A stretch of 64,000 nt of DNA from Sphingopyxis sp. (GTDB lineage Bacteria > Pseudomonadota > Alphaproteobacteria > Sphingomonadales > Sphingomonadaceae): NCBI GenBank assembly GCA_016463225.1, contig JAEMRT010000002.1, positions 94,656 to 158,655 of the forward strand, given 5' to 3'. Position numbers and translations under genes: made by a program. Under the pieces are notes generated by a model, which saw only the letters and a list, made by a program, of their open reading frames with translations, had not been told where the DNA came from and did no database searches. Below are positions 49,067 to 57,388 of this stretch, piece by piece (within the stretch, counting starts at the first letter, position 1; each line of letters opens with the position of its first letter).

Positions 49067-50197
49067 ATGACGGGACCGCTCAAGGGCATCCGGATCATCG
49101 AATTTGCCGGGATCGGTCCCGGTCCCTTTTGCGGGATGATGCTCGCCGACCATGGCGCCGAGGTGATCCGTATCGATCGTCCCGGTGGGTTCATGGACCC
49201 GCGCGACCCGCTCAGCCGTAACCGGACCTCGATTGCACTCGACATGAAGAACCCCGAGGCGGTTCAGATCGCGCGTGACCTTTGCAAAAGCGCCGACGGG
49301 ATCATCGAGGGCTATCGCCCCGGCGTGATGGAGCGGCTTGGTCTTGGACCTGATGTCCTGCTCGCCGACAACCCGAAGCTGATCTACGGGCGCATGACCG
49401 GCTGGGGTCAGTTCGGCCCCTACGCCCATGCGGCGGGGCATGACATCAACTATATCTCGCTGTCCGGGGTGCTTCACGGCATCGGTCGCGCGGGGGAAAA
49501 GCCGGTGCCGCCGGTCAATTACGTCGGCGATTTCGGTGGCGGCGGGATGATGCTTGCCTTCGGCATGGCGAGCGCGCTCGTTCATGCCGCGCGCTCGGGC
49601 GAGGGGCAGGTGATCGATTGCGCGATGACCGACGGCTCGGCGTTGCTCGCGGGGATGACCTGGGGCTTCAACGCCGCGGGTCGGCTCAAGGACGAAGCCG
49701 GGGTCAACATGCTCGACGGCGGCGCCCATTTCTATGACAGCTATGTTTGCGCCGACGGCAAATTCATCTCGATCGGATCGATCGAGCCGCAATTCTATGC
49801 GCTGCTGCGCGAGAAGACCGGGCTGACTGACGACTCCGATTTCGACGCACAGATGGACCCGTCGAAATGGGGATCGCTGAAGGACAAGTTGACCGCTCTG
49901 TTCCTCACGAAGACCCGTGACGAGTGGTGCGCGATCATGGAGATGACCGACGTCTGCTTCGCGCCGATCTTGTCGCTAGCCGAAGCACCGCAACATCCGC
50001 ACAATGTGACGCGTGAGACGTTTGTGACCGTCGGCGGTGCGGTGCAGCCTGCCCCGGCGCCGCGATACTCCGGAACGGTCAACGACACCCCGCGTGCTGC
50101 CCCCGCAGTGGGCGCCGATGGCGATGCGGTGCTGGCGGGGCTTGGTTATGACGCGGGCAAGATAGCCGCGCTGCGCGACGGCGGCGCGGTGCGCTAA
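49067..50197 (+). CDS. alpha-methylacyl-CoA racemase-type family III CoA protein
   Basis: A 376-residue member of the CaiB/BaiF fold. [20 protein letters not shown] opens the protein. The active-site motif [13 protein letters not shown] carries His125 and GDFGGGGMM carries Asp155, which match in spacing the His126/Asp156 pair of Mycobacterium MCR. This favours racemisation of 2-methylacyl-CoA over CoA transfer. Such enzymes prepare branched or sterol side chains for beta-oxidation. The ATG at 49067 follows the thiolase stop by four bases; in-frame codons upstream lie in the thiolase gene. Confidence 0.85.
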   Translation: MTGPLKGIRIIEFAGIGPGPFCGMMLADHGAEVIRIDRPGGFMDPRDPLSRNRTSIALDMKNPEAVQIARDLCKSADGIIEGYRPGVMERLGLGPDVLLADNPKLIYGRMTGWGQFGPYAHAAGHDINYISLSGVLHGIGRAGEKPVPPVNYVGDFGGGGMMLAFGMASALVHAARSGEGQVIDCAMTDGSALLAGMTWGFNAAGRLKDEAGVNMLDGGAHFYDSYVCADGKFISIGSIEPQFYALLREKTGLTDDSDFDAQMDPSKWGSLKDKLTALFLTKTRDEWCAIMEMTDVCFAPILSLAEAPQHPHNVTRETFVTVGGAVQPAPAPRYSGTVNDTPRAAPAVGADGDAVLAGLGYDAGKIAALRDGGAVR

Positions 50198-50204
50198 AAC
50201 ATCG

Positions 50205-50280
50205 CGTCATTGCGAGCGCAGCGAAGCAATCCAGGGCGGTTCACGCTACTCTGGATTGCTTCGCTGCGCTCGCAATGACG
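50205..50280. repeat. perfect 30-base inverted repeat at a convergent junction
   Basis: Arms 50205-50234 and 50251-50280 are exact inverted copies with a 16-base loop; the core is CATTGCGAGCGCAGCGAAGC. It lies between the racemase-type gene and the convergent short acyl-CoA dehydrogenase gene and may act as a bidirectional terminator. The sequence is one I recognise as a dispersed element in alphaproteobacteria. Confidence 0.9.
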
Positions 50281-50300
50281 GCGGTCGTAGAGCAGCTCAC

Positions 50301-51005
50301 TCAGCGCGCCGTCAGGACTTCCCACAGCCCACGCCCGCCAAACCCCGCCACCTGCCACCCGAGTATCTGGGCCCAATAAGCATCGTTCCCATGTTCCCCG
50401 CGCCAGCGCATCAGCGGGATCGTCACCCGGTTAAGGTCATATTCGCGCGTAAAGCCAATCGCGCCATGCACCTGATGCGCGATCGCGGTAACGACCCCGA
50501 CCGCCCGGTTGGCGCGCAGCTTTGCCGCGGCAATCTCGAAATCTGCTGCCGCAGGATCGAGGCCCATCGCGTCCAACCGCGCCGCCAGAGCCGCCGCCGC
50601 CGCCTCGACCGCGCGGACCTCGCACGCCATCACCGCCAGCGATTGCTGCACCGCCTGGAATTTTCCTAGCGGCCGCCCGAATTGCTGGCGCGTGTTCACA
50701 TGCTCGATCGACAGGGCCAGCGCCTGCCCCATCGCGCCTGCCATCAGGCTGACCGTGGCCGCAGCATGCAACGCATCGCCCCGCCCGTGCAGGATCAACT
50801 CGGCGACCGGCAGGTCCGGGATCAGCACCCCGGCGATCTGCAGCACGGCATTCACGTCGCCCCAGTCGCCGCCAAAACCGCCCTCGGCCTCCGGCACCAG
50901 CAGCAGCGTAAAACCGGCGTGCTCAACGGGCGCCATCCCCGCTGTCGCCGCCTCCGCAAACACCGCGCGCGCGGTGTCGCACAGCATCTCGCGCGCCGCG
51001 CTCAT
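50301..51005 (-). CDS. acyl-CoA dehydrogenase homologue lacking the middle beta domain
   Basis: 234 residues, against about 380 for the family. Residues 1-70 look like the N-terminal helical domain (FTLLLVPEAEGGFGGDWGDV). They pass directly to the C-terminal helical bundle (ALALSIEHVNTRQQFGRPLGKFQ, then AIAHQVHGAIGFTREYDLN) without the usual beta domain that holds FAD and acyl-CoA. The frame is intact and overlaps the start of the partner gene 51002-52141 by four bases. It may be the degenerate subunit of a heteromer. Confidence 0.75.
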   Translation of the reverse strand: MSAAREMLCDTARAVFAEAATAGMAPVEHAGFTLLLVPEAEGGFGGDWGDVNAVLQIAGVLIPDLPVAELILHGRGDALHAAATVSLMAGAMGQALALSIEHVNTRQQFGRPLGKFQAVQQSLAVMACEVRAVEAAAAALAARLDAMGLDPAAADFEIAAAKLRANRAVGVVTAIAHQVHGAIGFTREYDLNRVTIPLMRWRGEHGNDAYWAQILGWQVAGFGGRGLWEVLTAR

Positions 51006-52141
51006 CGCAGGCCCAGTCCGCGCGCGATAATCCCGCGGATCACCTCACGCGTCCCGCCGCGCAGCGAAAAGCTGGGCGACGCGATGAGCAGCGCGCGGAG
51101 CAGACGCGCCAGATCGTCCGCGTCATCCCAGCCGCAGTCGACGATCGCCTGTACCCGGCGCGGCATGTCCTGCTCGAACGCATTGCCCAATTCCTTGACC
51201 ACCGACGCCTCGACCATCGGATCGTCGCCCGCCGCCAGCTTGGCCGCGGTCGACATCGACAGCTGGCGCAGCGTCCACATTTCGGCCGCCAGTTCGCCGA
51301 TCAGCGCCGCGACCGCCCGATCGGGATCGGCGCCCGCCGCATCGATCAGCGCGGCGAACAGCGCGTGGCTGGAAAGATAGCGCTCCGGCCCCGATCGTTC
51401 GAGCCCCAGCTCGGCAGTGACCTGTTGCCACCCCTGCCCGCGTGTCCCGACCAGCGCGCCGTGCGGGACAAGCACATCGTCGAAGAACACTTCGTTGAAA
51501 TCATGGTGCCCCGCCATGTCGATGATCGGGCGGATCGTGATGCCGGGGGTGTCGAGATCGATCAGCAGCTGGCTCAATCCCGCGTTGCGCTCGCTGCCCT
51601 CTTCGGTGCGGACGAGCGCGAGCATGATGTGCGAAAAATGCGCGCCGGTCGTCCAGATTTTCTGGCCGTTGATGCGCCAGCCCTCGGCAGTTTCGCGCGC
51701 GGAGGTCCGCACCGCTGCCAGGTCGGACCCGGCTCCGGGTTCGGACAGGCCAATGCACGCATAAAGCTCGCCCTTCGCAATCCCCGGCAGATAGCGTTCG
51801 CGCTGCTCCTCGCTGCCATAGCGCACGATGAGCGGCCCGGTCTGGCGGTCGGCGATCCAGTGCGCGCCAACCGGCGCGCCCGCCGCGAGCAATTCCTCGA
51901 TTACCACATAGCGTTCCAGCGGATGCCGGTCGCCGCCGCCGTAACGCGTCGGCAGCGTCATCCCGACATAGCCTGCTGCGCCGAGCGCGCGGCTGAAAGC
52001 GGCATCGAAGCTCGCCCAGCAATTGCCGCGTGAAACGATGTCGCCCTGCGGCTGGTTCACCGCGAGCCAGTCTCGCAACCCGGCACGCAGTGCAGCAACG
52101 TCGCCGGGTGGATCGAAGGGATAGAGCGCAAAGCCTTGCAT
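51002..52141 (-). CDS. acyl-CoA dehydrogenase
   Basis: A 379-residue full-length enzyme: VGMTLPTRYGGGDR in the N-domain, CIGLSEPGAGSDLAAVRT and INGQKIWTTGAHFSHIM in the beta domain, and the C-terminal SPSFSLRGGTREVIRGIIA. It should oxidise acyl-CoA with FAD. The ATG at 52141 is chosen over an in-frame start at 52159. It is coupled to the beta-domain-less homologue (ATGA overlap) and is divergent from the enoyl-CoA hydratase gene. Confidence 0.9.
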   Translation of the reverse strand: MQGFALYPFDPPGDVAALRAGLRDWLAVNQPQGDIVSRGNCWASFDAAFSRALGAAGYVGMTLPTRYGGGDRHPLERYVVIEELLAAGAPVGAHWIADRQTGPLIVRYGSEEQRERYLPGIAKGELYACIGLSEPGAGSDLAAVRTSARETAEGWRINGQKIWTTGAHFSHIMLALVRTEEGSERNAGLSQLLIDLDTPGITIRPIIDMAGHHDFNEVFFDDVLVPHGALVGTRGQGWQQVTAELGLERSGPERYLSSHALFAALIDAAGADPDRAVAALIGELAAEMWTLRQLSMSTAAKLAAGDDPMVEASVVKELGNAFEQDMPRRVQAIVDCGWDDADDLARLLRALLIASPSFSLRGGTREVIRGIIARGLGLR

Positions 52142-52192
52142 GTCTCGACAGCCATGCAATAGCTTTTCCGGAGCAGCAAAGGATTATTGGCG

Positions 52193-52996
52193 ATGGGTGA
52201 ATTTCTGAGTGTCGAGCGGCGGGGCAAGATCGCGATCCTGACCATGATCAAGCCCGAGAGCATGAATGCGATCGGCACCCACGAAGATTGCCAGGATATC
52301 ATCGACACGCTGCGCACCCTCGGCGACGATCGCAGCGTCAGCGCGATCATCCTGATCGGCAGCGGCAAGGCATTCAGCGCCGGCGGCAATCTAAAGGGCA
52401 TGCAGGACCGCACCGGCATCGGCGTGCTCGACCAGCCCGACTCCACCCGCGCCAATTATCGCAAAGGCGTGCAGGCCGTGATCCGCGCGCTCATGGACTG
52501 CGAAGTGCCGATGATCGCTGCGGTCAATGGCCACGCCATCGGCCTCGGCTGCGATCTCGCCTGCACCTGCGACATCCGCATCGCAGCCGAAAGCGCCAAA
52601 TTCGCGTGCAGTTTCATCAAGGTCGGGATCGTCCCCGGCGACGGCGGCGCCTGGCTGCTGCAAAAGGTGCTTGGCTATCCCCGCGCCGCCGAACTTTTCC
52701 TCACCGGCGACCGCTTTGACGCGCAGCAGGCAAAGGAATATGGTCTGGTCACGGACGTCGTCCCCGACGCGGAACTGCTCGACCGCGCGGTTGCGATTGC
52801 CGAACGGATCGTGTGCAATCCGCCGCGCGCGCTGCGCCTGACCAAGCGGCTGCTGCGCGAGGCGCAGCATAGCCGGATGAGCGACATATTGGAGCTCAGC
52901 GCCGCCTATCAGGCGATCGTGCACGAGACGGCCGATAACCGGGAGGCGATCAATGCCTTCGTCGAAAAACGCCCGCCGGTGTTTACAGGAGAATGA
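52193..52996 (+). CDS. enoyl-CoA hydratase/isomerase family protein
   Basis: A 267-residue crotonase-fold protein: IGSGKAFSAGGNLKGM forms the first oxyanion strand and AAVNGHAIGLGCDLACTCDI the second. KVGIVPGDGGAWLLQKVLGY follows. By eye the position carrying the first catalytic Glu in classical hydratases is Ser (FACSFIKVG) and an Asp appears at PGDGG, so isomerase or hydrolase activity is possible. The ATG at 52193 is chosen. It overlaps the phosphatase gene by four bases. Confidence 0.85.
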   Translation: MGEFLSVERRGKIAILTMIKPESMNAIGTHEDCQDIIDTLRTLGDDRSVSAIILIGSGKAFSAGGNLKGMQDRTGIGVLDQPDSTRANYRKGVQAVIRALMDCEVPMIAAVNGHAIGLGCDLACTCDIRIAAESAKFACSFIKVGIVPGDGGAWLLQKVLGYPRAAELFLTGDRFDAQQAKEYGLVTDVVPDAELLDRAVAIAERIVCNPPRALRLTKRLLREAQHSRMSDILELSAAYQAIVHETADNREAINAFVEKRPPVFTGE

Positions 52997-53781
52997 CCAT
53001 GATTGCCGAGCGCGTCCTGCCCCTGACCGGCATCCACAATTTCCGCGACTATGGCGGCTATGCGGTCGAGGGTGGCGGGCGACTGCGCAGCGGCATGCTG
53101 TGGCGATCGGCGCATCATCAGGACGCGAACGACGACGATCTGGCGGCGATCGACAAGCTGGGAATCGAGACGATCATCGATTTGCGCGGCGACGACGAAC
53201 GCGCGCTCCATCCCTGCCGGCGACCCGAAGGTTTTGCGGCGCGCGTTCTATATGCCGAGGGCAATACGGCGGGTCTCGCCCCCCATCTGCAGGCCGCAGG
53301 CGGCACGATCGACAACGAGACGGCGCGATCACGCATGATCGATGTCTATGCCGGGATGCCCTATCGCCCCGTGCTCGTGAGCACCCTGCGGCTCTATCTG
53401 TCGGCGCTCGCCGAATATGACGCGCCCAGCCTGGTGCATTGCGTCGCGGGCAAGGACCGCACCGGCTTTGCGGTCGCGGTCGTCCACCGGCTGCTTGGAG
53501 TGCATGAGGATGACCTGATGCACGACTATCTGCTGACCAACAGCGCGGGCAACATCGAGGAGCGCATCGCGCAGGGCGGCGACCACATCCGCGCCCGCTA
53601 CAATTCCGAAATCCACGACGACGCGATCCGCACCCTGATGTCGGTCAACCCGATCTTCCTCGACGCCGCGCTGACAACGGTGCGCCGCGACCATGGCGAT
53701 GTGGCGACTTACGCCGAGGCGGTGCTGAACTTCACCCCCGAGATGCGCGACGCGATCGTGGACAAGCTGGTGGTATATTGA
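52993..53781 (+). CDS. tyrosine-protein phosphatase family protein (dual-specificity type)
   Basis: A 262-residue protein with the P-loop CVAGKDRTG (C-x5-R), the upstream LTGIHNFRDYGGYAVEGG typical of the lipid/tyrosine phosphatase family Y_phosphatase3, and ETIIDLRGDDERA. It should remove phosphate from tyrosine or lipids. It is coupled to the enoyl-CoA hydratase gene (ATGA). The link between a phosphatase and acyl-CoA metabolism is not obvious. Confidence 0.85.
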   Translation: MTMIAERVLPLTGIHNFRDYGGYAVEGGGRLRSGMLWRSAHHQDANDDDLAAIDKLGIETIIDLRGDDERALHPCRRPEGFAARVLYAEGNTAGLAPHLQAAGGTIDNETARSRMIDVYAGMPYRPVLVSTLRLYLSALAEYDAPSLVHCVAGKDRTGFAVAVVHRLLGVHEDDLMHDYLLTNSAGNIEERIAQGGDHIRARYNSEIHDDAIRTLMSVNPIFLDAALTTVRRDHGDVATYAEAVLNFTPEMRDAIVDKLVVY

Positions 53782-53788
53782 AGCATCC

Positions 53789-53814
53789 GTCGCCCCCGCG
53801 AAGGCGGGGGCGAC
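53789..53814. terminator. GC-rich hairpin at a convergent junction
   Basis: GTCGCCCCCGC-GAAG-GCGGGGGCGAC is a perfect 11-bp stem with a four-base loop between the phosphatase stop and the convergent amidohydrolase stop. It lacks a clear T-run. The CCCCCGCGAAGGCGGGGG core is, to my recollection, a frequent element in sphingomonads. Confidence 0.65.
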
Positions 53815-53825
53815 GATTGTAAGGC

Positions 53826-55160
53826 TTACTCGCCCTTCACCAGCACCCCGCCCTTGACCACCGCATCGACGCTTTCCAGCTGGCGAACGTCCGTCAGCGG
53901 ATCGCCGTCGACCGCGACCAGATCGGCATAACGCCCCACCACAATCGCCCCAACATCCTTCTCGCGGCCCAGCGCCTCGGCGGCGTTCTTCGTCGCCGCC
54001 TGGATCGCCTGCAGCGGGGTCATCCCATACTCGACCATGACGCGGAACTGGCCGCCGACCTGCCCATGCGGCATCACCCCGGCGTCAGAGGCGAACACCA
54101 TCCGCACCCCGGCGCGGTGCGCCTTGCGGAAATTGTCGCGCTGGATCTGGGCGATCTCGCGATCCTTGCGCAGATTATCCTCGAGGACGCCGTTCTTGGC
54201 GCCCTCGGCCTGCGTATATTCGGTGTTGAAGATGTCCATCGCGAACCACACCGGCTGCTTGCGCGCCAACGCCATGCGGATGCCCTCGTCATCGACCAGA
54301 CTGGCATGTTCGATCGTGTCGATCCCGGCAGCAATCGCGGCGCGGATGCCCGCCCCGCCATGCGCGTGCGCGGCGACGCGCAGCCCCCATTGATGCGCCT
54401 CGTCGGCAATCGCCTTCAGCTCGGCTTCAGGCACCTGCAATTGACCGGGCTCGGTGTTGCGCGAAAACACCCCGCCGGTCGCGCAGACCTTGATCACCTC
54501 GGCGCCATATTTGCGCTGACGGCGGACCTGATAGCGCAGCTCGTCGGGGGTATCGCCGATCCCCTCTTCCTTGGCATTTTCCTTTTCCATGCTCGGCGGC
54601 AGGAAGGTGCTGTCGCAATGCCCGCCGGTGGCGCCCAGCGCGTGACCGGCCGGAACGATGCGCGGGCCGACGGCATAGCCCGCATCGATCGCCTGCTTCA
54701 GCCCGATGTCGTTGCGATTGCCCGCGCCGACGTTGCGGACCGTCGTAAAGCCCGCATCAAGCATGTCGCGCGCGTTCTTCACCGCCGTCATGCCCCAGAA
54801 ACTGTCGGTAAACTCCAGCCCGCGATAGCCGCCGATGTCGGCGGGTCCGTCGAGATGGACGTGCATGTCGATCAGCCCGGGGACGAGCGTCTTGTCGCCC
54901 AGATTGATATGCTTGACGTCGCTGCCCCATTTGATGACACGCGCATCGGCAATGTTGGTGATGCGGCCATCCGGGCCAACAAAAATCGCCGGGAACTCGA
55001 CCGTTTTACCGGTCAGCACATCGATATAGCGCGCGGCGGTGATGACGGTCTGACCGGCGGGTTGCTGCGCCTGCGCGGGCTCGGCCGCGACCACAAAAAG
55101 CGCCGGAACGCCAAAGGCGATTCCCCGCAGAAAACTGCCGAACTTCACACTGGATTGCAT
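53826..55160 (-). CDS. exported amidohydrolase family protein
   Basis: A 444-residue protein with a signal peptide (about 30 residues ending AEPAQAQ). The amidohydrolase metal site is seen in LVPGLIDMHVHLDGP, a carbamylated-Lys-type strand VIKVCATGGVFS, HAHG and ASDAGVMPHGQVGG. PLQAIQAATKNAAEALG and VGRYADLVAVDGDPL are the usual C-terminus. Relatives are Xaa-Pro dipeptidases and imidazolonepropionase-like enzymes acting on small amides or peptides in the periplasm. The ATG at 55160 gives the correct signal peptide. Confidence 0.88.
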   Translation of the reverse strand: MQSSVKFGSFLRGIAFGVPALFVVAAEPAQAQQPAGQTVITAARYIDVLTGKTVEFPAIFVGPDGRITNIADARVIKWGSDVKHINLGDKTLVPGLIDMHVHLDGPADIGGYRGLEFTDSFWGMTAVKNARDMLDAGFTTVRNVGAGNRNDIGLKQAIDAGYAVGPRIVPAGHALGATGGHCDSTFLPPSMEKENAKEEGIGDTPDELRYQVRRQRKYGAEVIKVCATGGVFSRNTEPGQLQVPEAELKAIADEAHQWGLRVAAHAHGGAGIRAAIAAGIDTIEHASLVDDEGIRMALARKQPVWFAMDIFNTEYTQAEGAKNGVLEDNLRKDREIAQIQRDNFRKAHRAGVRMVFASDAGVMPHGQVGGQFRVMVEYGMTPLQAIQAATKNAAEALGREKDVGAIVVGRYADLVAVDGDPLTDVRQLESVDAVVKGGVLVKGE

Positions 55161-55213
55161 ATTTGACCCGCCTGTTGCTGTTGCCCATCGCCTTGATGGC
55201 AAAGGCGATAAAA

Positions 55214-55951
55214 TTAGGACAGCGGAATCTTGTGCTGCGCCAGATATTCATAATCGGGTCGGCAGGCGTCGGCGACGCTTTGGGCCTCGGGTGTGAGCTC
55301 GGGCTGCGGCTTGTCGGAAGGGCCAAAGCCCGTGCTCGACGCAACCGCGTCATACCAATGCGTCGCCCAGACGCCGTCGGTCGGCCGCAACCCGGCCTCC
55401 CAACGCAGCATCGCCGGATCCCACCCGATGCCCAGCGCCGCGCACAACTTCTGCAACATCGCCGCCGGATCGCGCAAGATGTCGGCGCTGTCGATCACCG
55501 GCGGCGCATGGCCCAGTCGGTCGGCCTCGCGGTCGAAAAACTCGACCTGCTTGTCGGTGCCCAGATGGTCGGGCCGCACCGCGACGCGCTTTGCCGCATA
55601 GCTCGCAACGACGCGCGCCGGGTCGCGGATCAGGAAGGCGTGGCGCAGGCCCGGCAAGTCGTCGTGCGCGATCGGGCCAACCATATGATGCGCCATATGC
55701 TTCTGATACCAGATCGGCGTATCCGCCGGGTTTGGCCCGGTCATACTGTGCGCGACGCCGTGCCAGTCGCAGTCCATGGAAGCCATGACCTCGTCCGCCA
55801 TCGGCTGTGGATCGCCGGTTGCTTTCAGATAGGCACCGTAAAAGGGCTCGTCGCTTACGAAGCTATCTGCACGACTGCCAAAGCTGCGCATCATCGCGGT
55901 CGACAGATTGCGCGGCCCCGACCACATCGCGATACGGATGCAATCGGTCAC
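55214..55951 (-). CDS. sulfotransferase-like P-loop protein
   Basis: A 245-residue protein. IAMWSGPRNLSTAMMRSFGS is a PAPS-binding-like loop of the sulfotransferase superfamily, FLIRDPARVVASY is the 3'-phosphate-binding strand, and PDYEYLAQHKI closes it. It overlaps the upstream aminotransferase gene by four bases. This pairing with a branched-chain-type aminotransferase is one I recall from other proteobacteria. Whether it transfers sulfate is not established; substrate unknown. Confidence 0.75.
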   Translation of the reverse strand: MTDCIRIAMWSGPRNLSTAMMRSFGSRADSFVSDEPFYGAYLKATGDPQPMADEVMASMDCDWHGVAHSMTGPNPADTPIWYQKHMAHHMVGPIAHDDLPGLRHAFLIRDPARVVASYAAKRVAVRPDHLGTDKQVEFFDREADRLGHAPPVIDSADILRDPAAMLQKLCAALGIGWDPAMLRWEAGLRPTDGVWATHWYDAVASSTGFGPSDKPQPELTPEAQSVADACRPDYEYLAQHKIPLS

Positions 55952-56868
55952 GGGCGGTCGCGCCCCGCAATGTCACGCTCGATCAACGCCTTGTATAACC
56001 CCTGCAATCGCTCGACCATCGGCCCGCGCCCCTCGGTCAGCACCCGCCCGTCGATCGTGTGCGCAGGGACGACCCCGGCGAACGTCCCCGTTACAAACGC
56101 CTCGTCCGCACCATGCACCTCGGTCAGCGAGAAATTCTTCTCGAACACCGGAATGTCATTCTCGCGGCAGAGGCGGATGACATTGCTGCGCGTGATCCCG
56201 GCCAGGCAATAATCGCCGCTCGACGTCCCTACCTCGCCCTTGCGGACGATGAAGAAATGGGTCGAGTTGCACGTCGCGACAAAGCCGTGCGGGTCGAGCA
56301 TCAGCGCCTCGTCGGCGCCCGCCTGCGCCGCCTGGATGCACGCGGTGATGCAGTTGAGCTTTGAATGCGAGTTGAGCTTGGGATCCTGCACCGCCGGATC
56401 GCCGCGGCGCACATGCACGGTGAACAGCGACAGCCCTTTTTCGACCGTCGCGGGCAGCGGATCCTTATATTCGGCGATGATCACGATCGTCGCGGGCGAA
56501 ATGACGACGCGCGGATCCTGATAGGGGGTCGAACGGATGCCGCGCGTCACCATCAACCGGATGTGGCAGGCGTCCATGCCGTTGCCGTCGATCGTGTCGT
56601 AGAGCCGCTGGGTGAGAGCCGCGCGGTCGATGCCGATGTCCATCGCGATCGCCTTGGCGCCTTCCCACAACCGGTCGAGATGCTGATCAAGGAAGGCCAT
56701 CCGCCCGTTGTGGACGCGGATTCCTTCCCAAACCCCGTCGCCGAGCATGAAGCCGCTGTCGAACACCGACACGCTGGCCTGTGCGCGCGGCACCAGTGTG
56801 CCGTTGACGTTGATCAGGATCGCGTCGTTGCGCGGATCGGGGACGAAATCGTGGGTGCCTTGTGCCAT
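55948..56868 (-). CDS. PLP-dependent class IV aminotransferase (branched-chain/D-amino acid type)
   Basis: A 306-residue fold-type IV enzyme: VSVFDSGFMLGDGVWEGIRV at the N-terminus, the PLP lysine in NSHSKLNCITA, EALMLDPHGFVATCNSTHFF and the phosphate-binding GITRSNVIRL. It should transaminate branched-chain or D-amino acids, or act as an aminodeoxychorismate lyase relative. It overlaps the sulfotransferase-like gene. A single promoter upstream near 56870 probably drives both. Confidence 0.88.
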   Translation of the reverse strand: MAQGTHDFVPDPRNDAILINVNGTLVPRAQASVSVFDSGFMLGDGVWEGIRVHNGRMAFLDQHLDRLWEGAKAIAMDIGIDRAALTQRLYDTIDGNGMDACHIRLMVTRGIRSTPYQDPRVVISPATIVIIAEYKDPLPATVEKGLSLFTVHVRRGDPAVQDPKLNSHSKLNCITACIQAAQAGADEALMLDPHGFVATCNSTHFFIVRKGEVGTSSGDYCLAGITRSNVIRLCRENDIPVFEKNFSLTEVHGADEAFVTGTFAGVVPAHTIDGRVLTEGRGPMVERLQGLYKALIERDIAGRDRP

Positions 56869-56916
56869 GCCCCATTCGTAGCCGATGGCGCGCGGCTGTC
56901 GAGAGCGAAGCTGCGG

Positions 56917-57342
56917 CTAAACTGTCTTGCGGCCAAAGCTTGCCGGGCGCGGCGAAAATGGTGCTGGCGCATCGTCAACGGGATCAACCGAAACATCGCC
57001 CACCACGCCCGCTTCGCGCTTGCGCATATAGCTGGCGAACGCCGCATCAGCGTCGAACTCCGGTTCGACCACCACCTCGCCCGGCTTGAGTTTGGCTTCG
57101 AAGCTGGCGCCCGGGACGCGGTTCACCCCCGTCGTGGCGCGCAGCAATTTGATGATCAGCGGCAGCGCGAACAACAGCCCGATGATCGACAGCCCGATCA
57201 CCGTCGGCCCCAGCCCGATGCCTGCGACGCCCTCGGCCGTGCCACCGCCGACGCCGACGAAATGGTACAGCAGCCAGCCGATCCAGACGATCGGAATGAG
57301 CCCGCCGATCACGCCAAGCACCTTGCCCAGGGATTTATCCAT
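56917..57342 (-). CDS. two-helix membrane protein of unknown function
   Basis: 141 residues from ATG 57342. Two hydrophobic helices (about 6-27 and 45-65), separated by a Gly-rich loop, are followed by a cytoplasmic tail of about 75 residues containing GASFEAKLKPGEVVVEPEFD and ASYMRKREAGVVGD. I do not recognise a family. It lies between the aminotransferase and the PAP2 phosphatase with small gaps on both sides. Confidence 0.65.
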   Translation of the reverse strand: MDKSLGKVLGVIGGLIPIVWIGWLLYHFVGVGGGTAEGVAGIGLGPTVIGLSIIGLLFALPLIIKLLRATTGVNRVPGASFEAKLKPGEVVVEPEFDADAAFASYMRKREAGVVGDVSVDPVDDAPAPFSPRPASFGRKTV

Positions 57343-57388
57343 GTCGCAGCTCCCGAAATTTCGGGGCGTTGATAGCAGCAAGAGCTTA

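Noticed and set aside
47656..49245. Open frame of 529 codons on the minus strand
   Set aside because: Antisense to the thiolase gene and the start of the racemase-type gene, which carry catalytic motifs; the minus frame has none.
49067..50197. Annotation as a CaiB/BaiF CoA-transferase
   Set aside because: The GHDINY and GDFGGGG motifs with His125/Asp155 spacing fit alpha-methylacyl-CoA racemase better. CoA-transferases of this family carry a catalytic Asp in a different setting. Not fully excluded.
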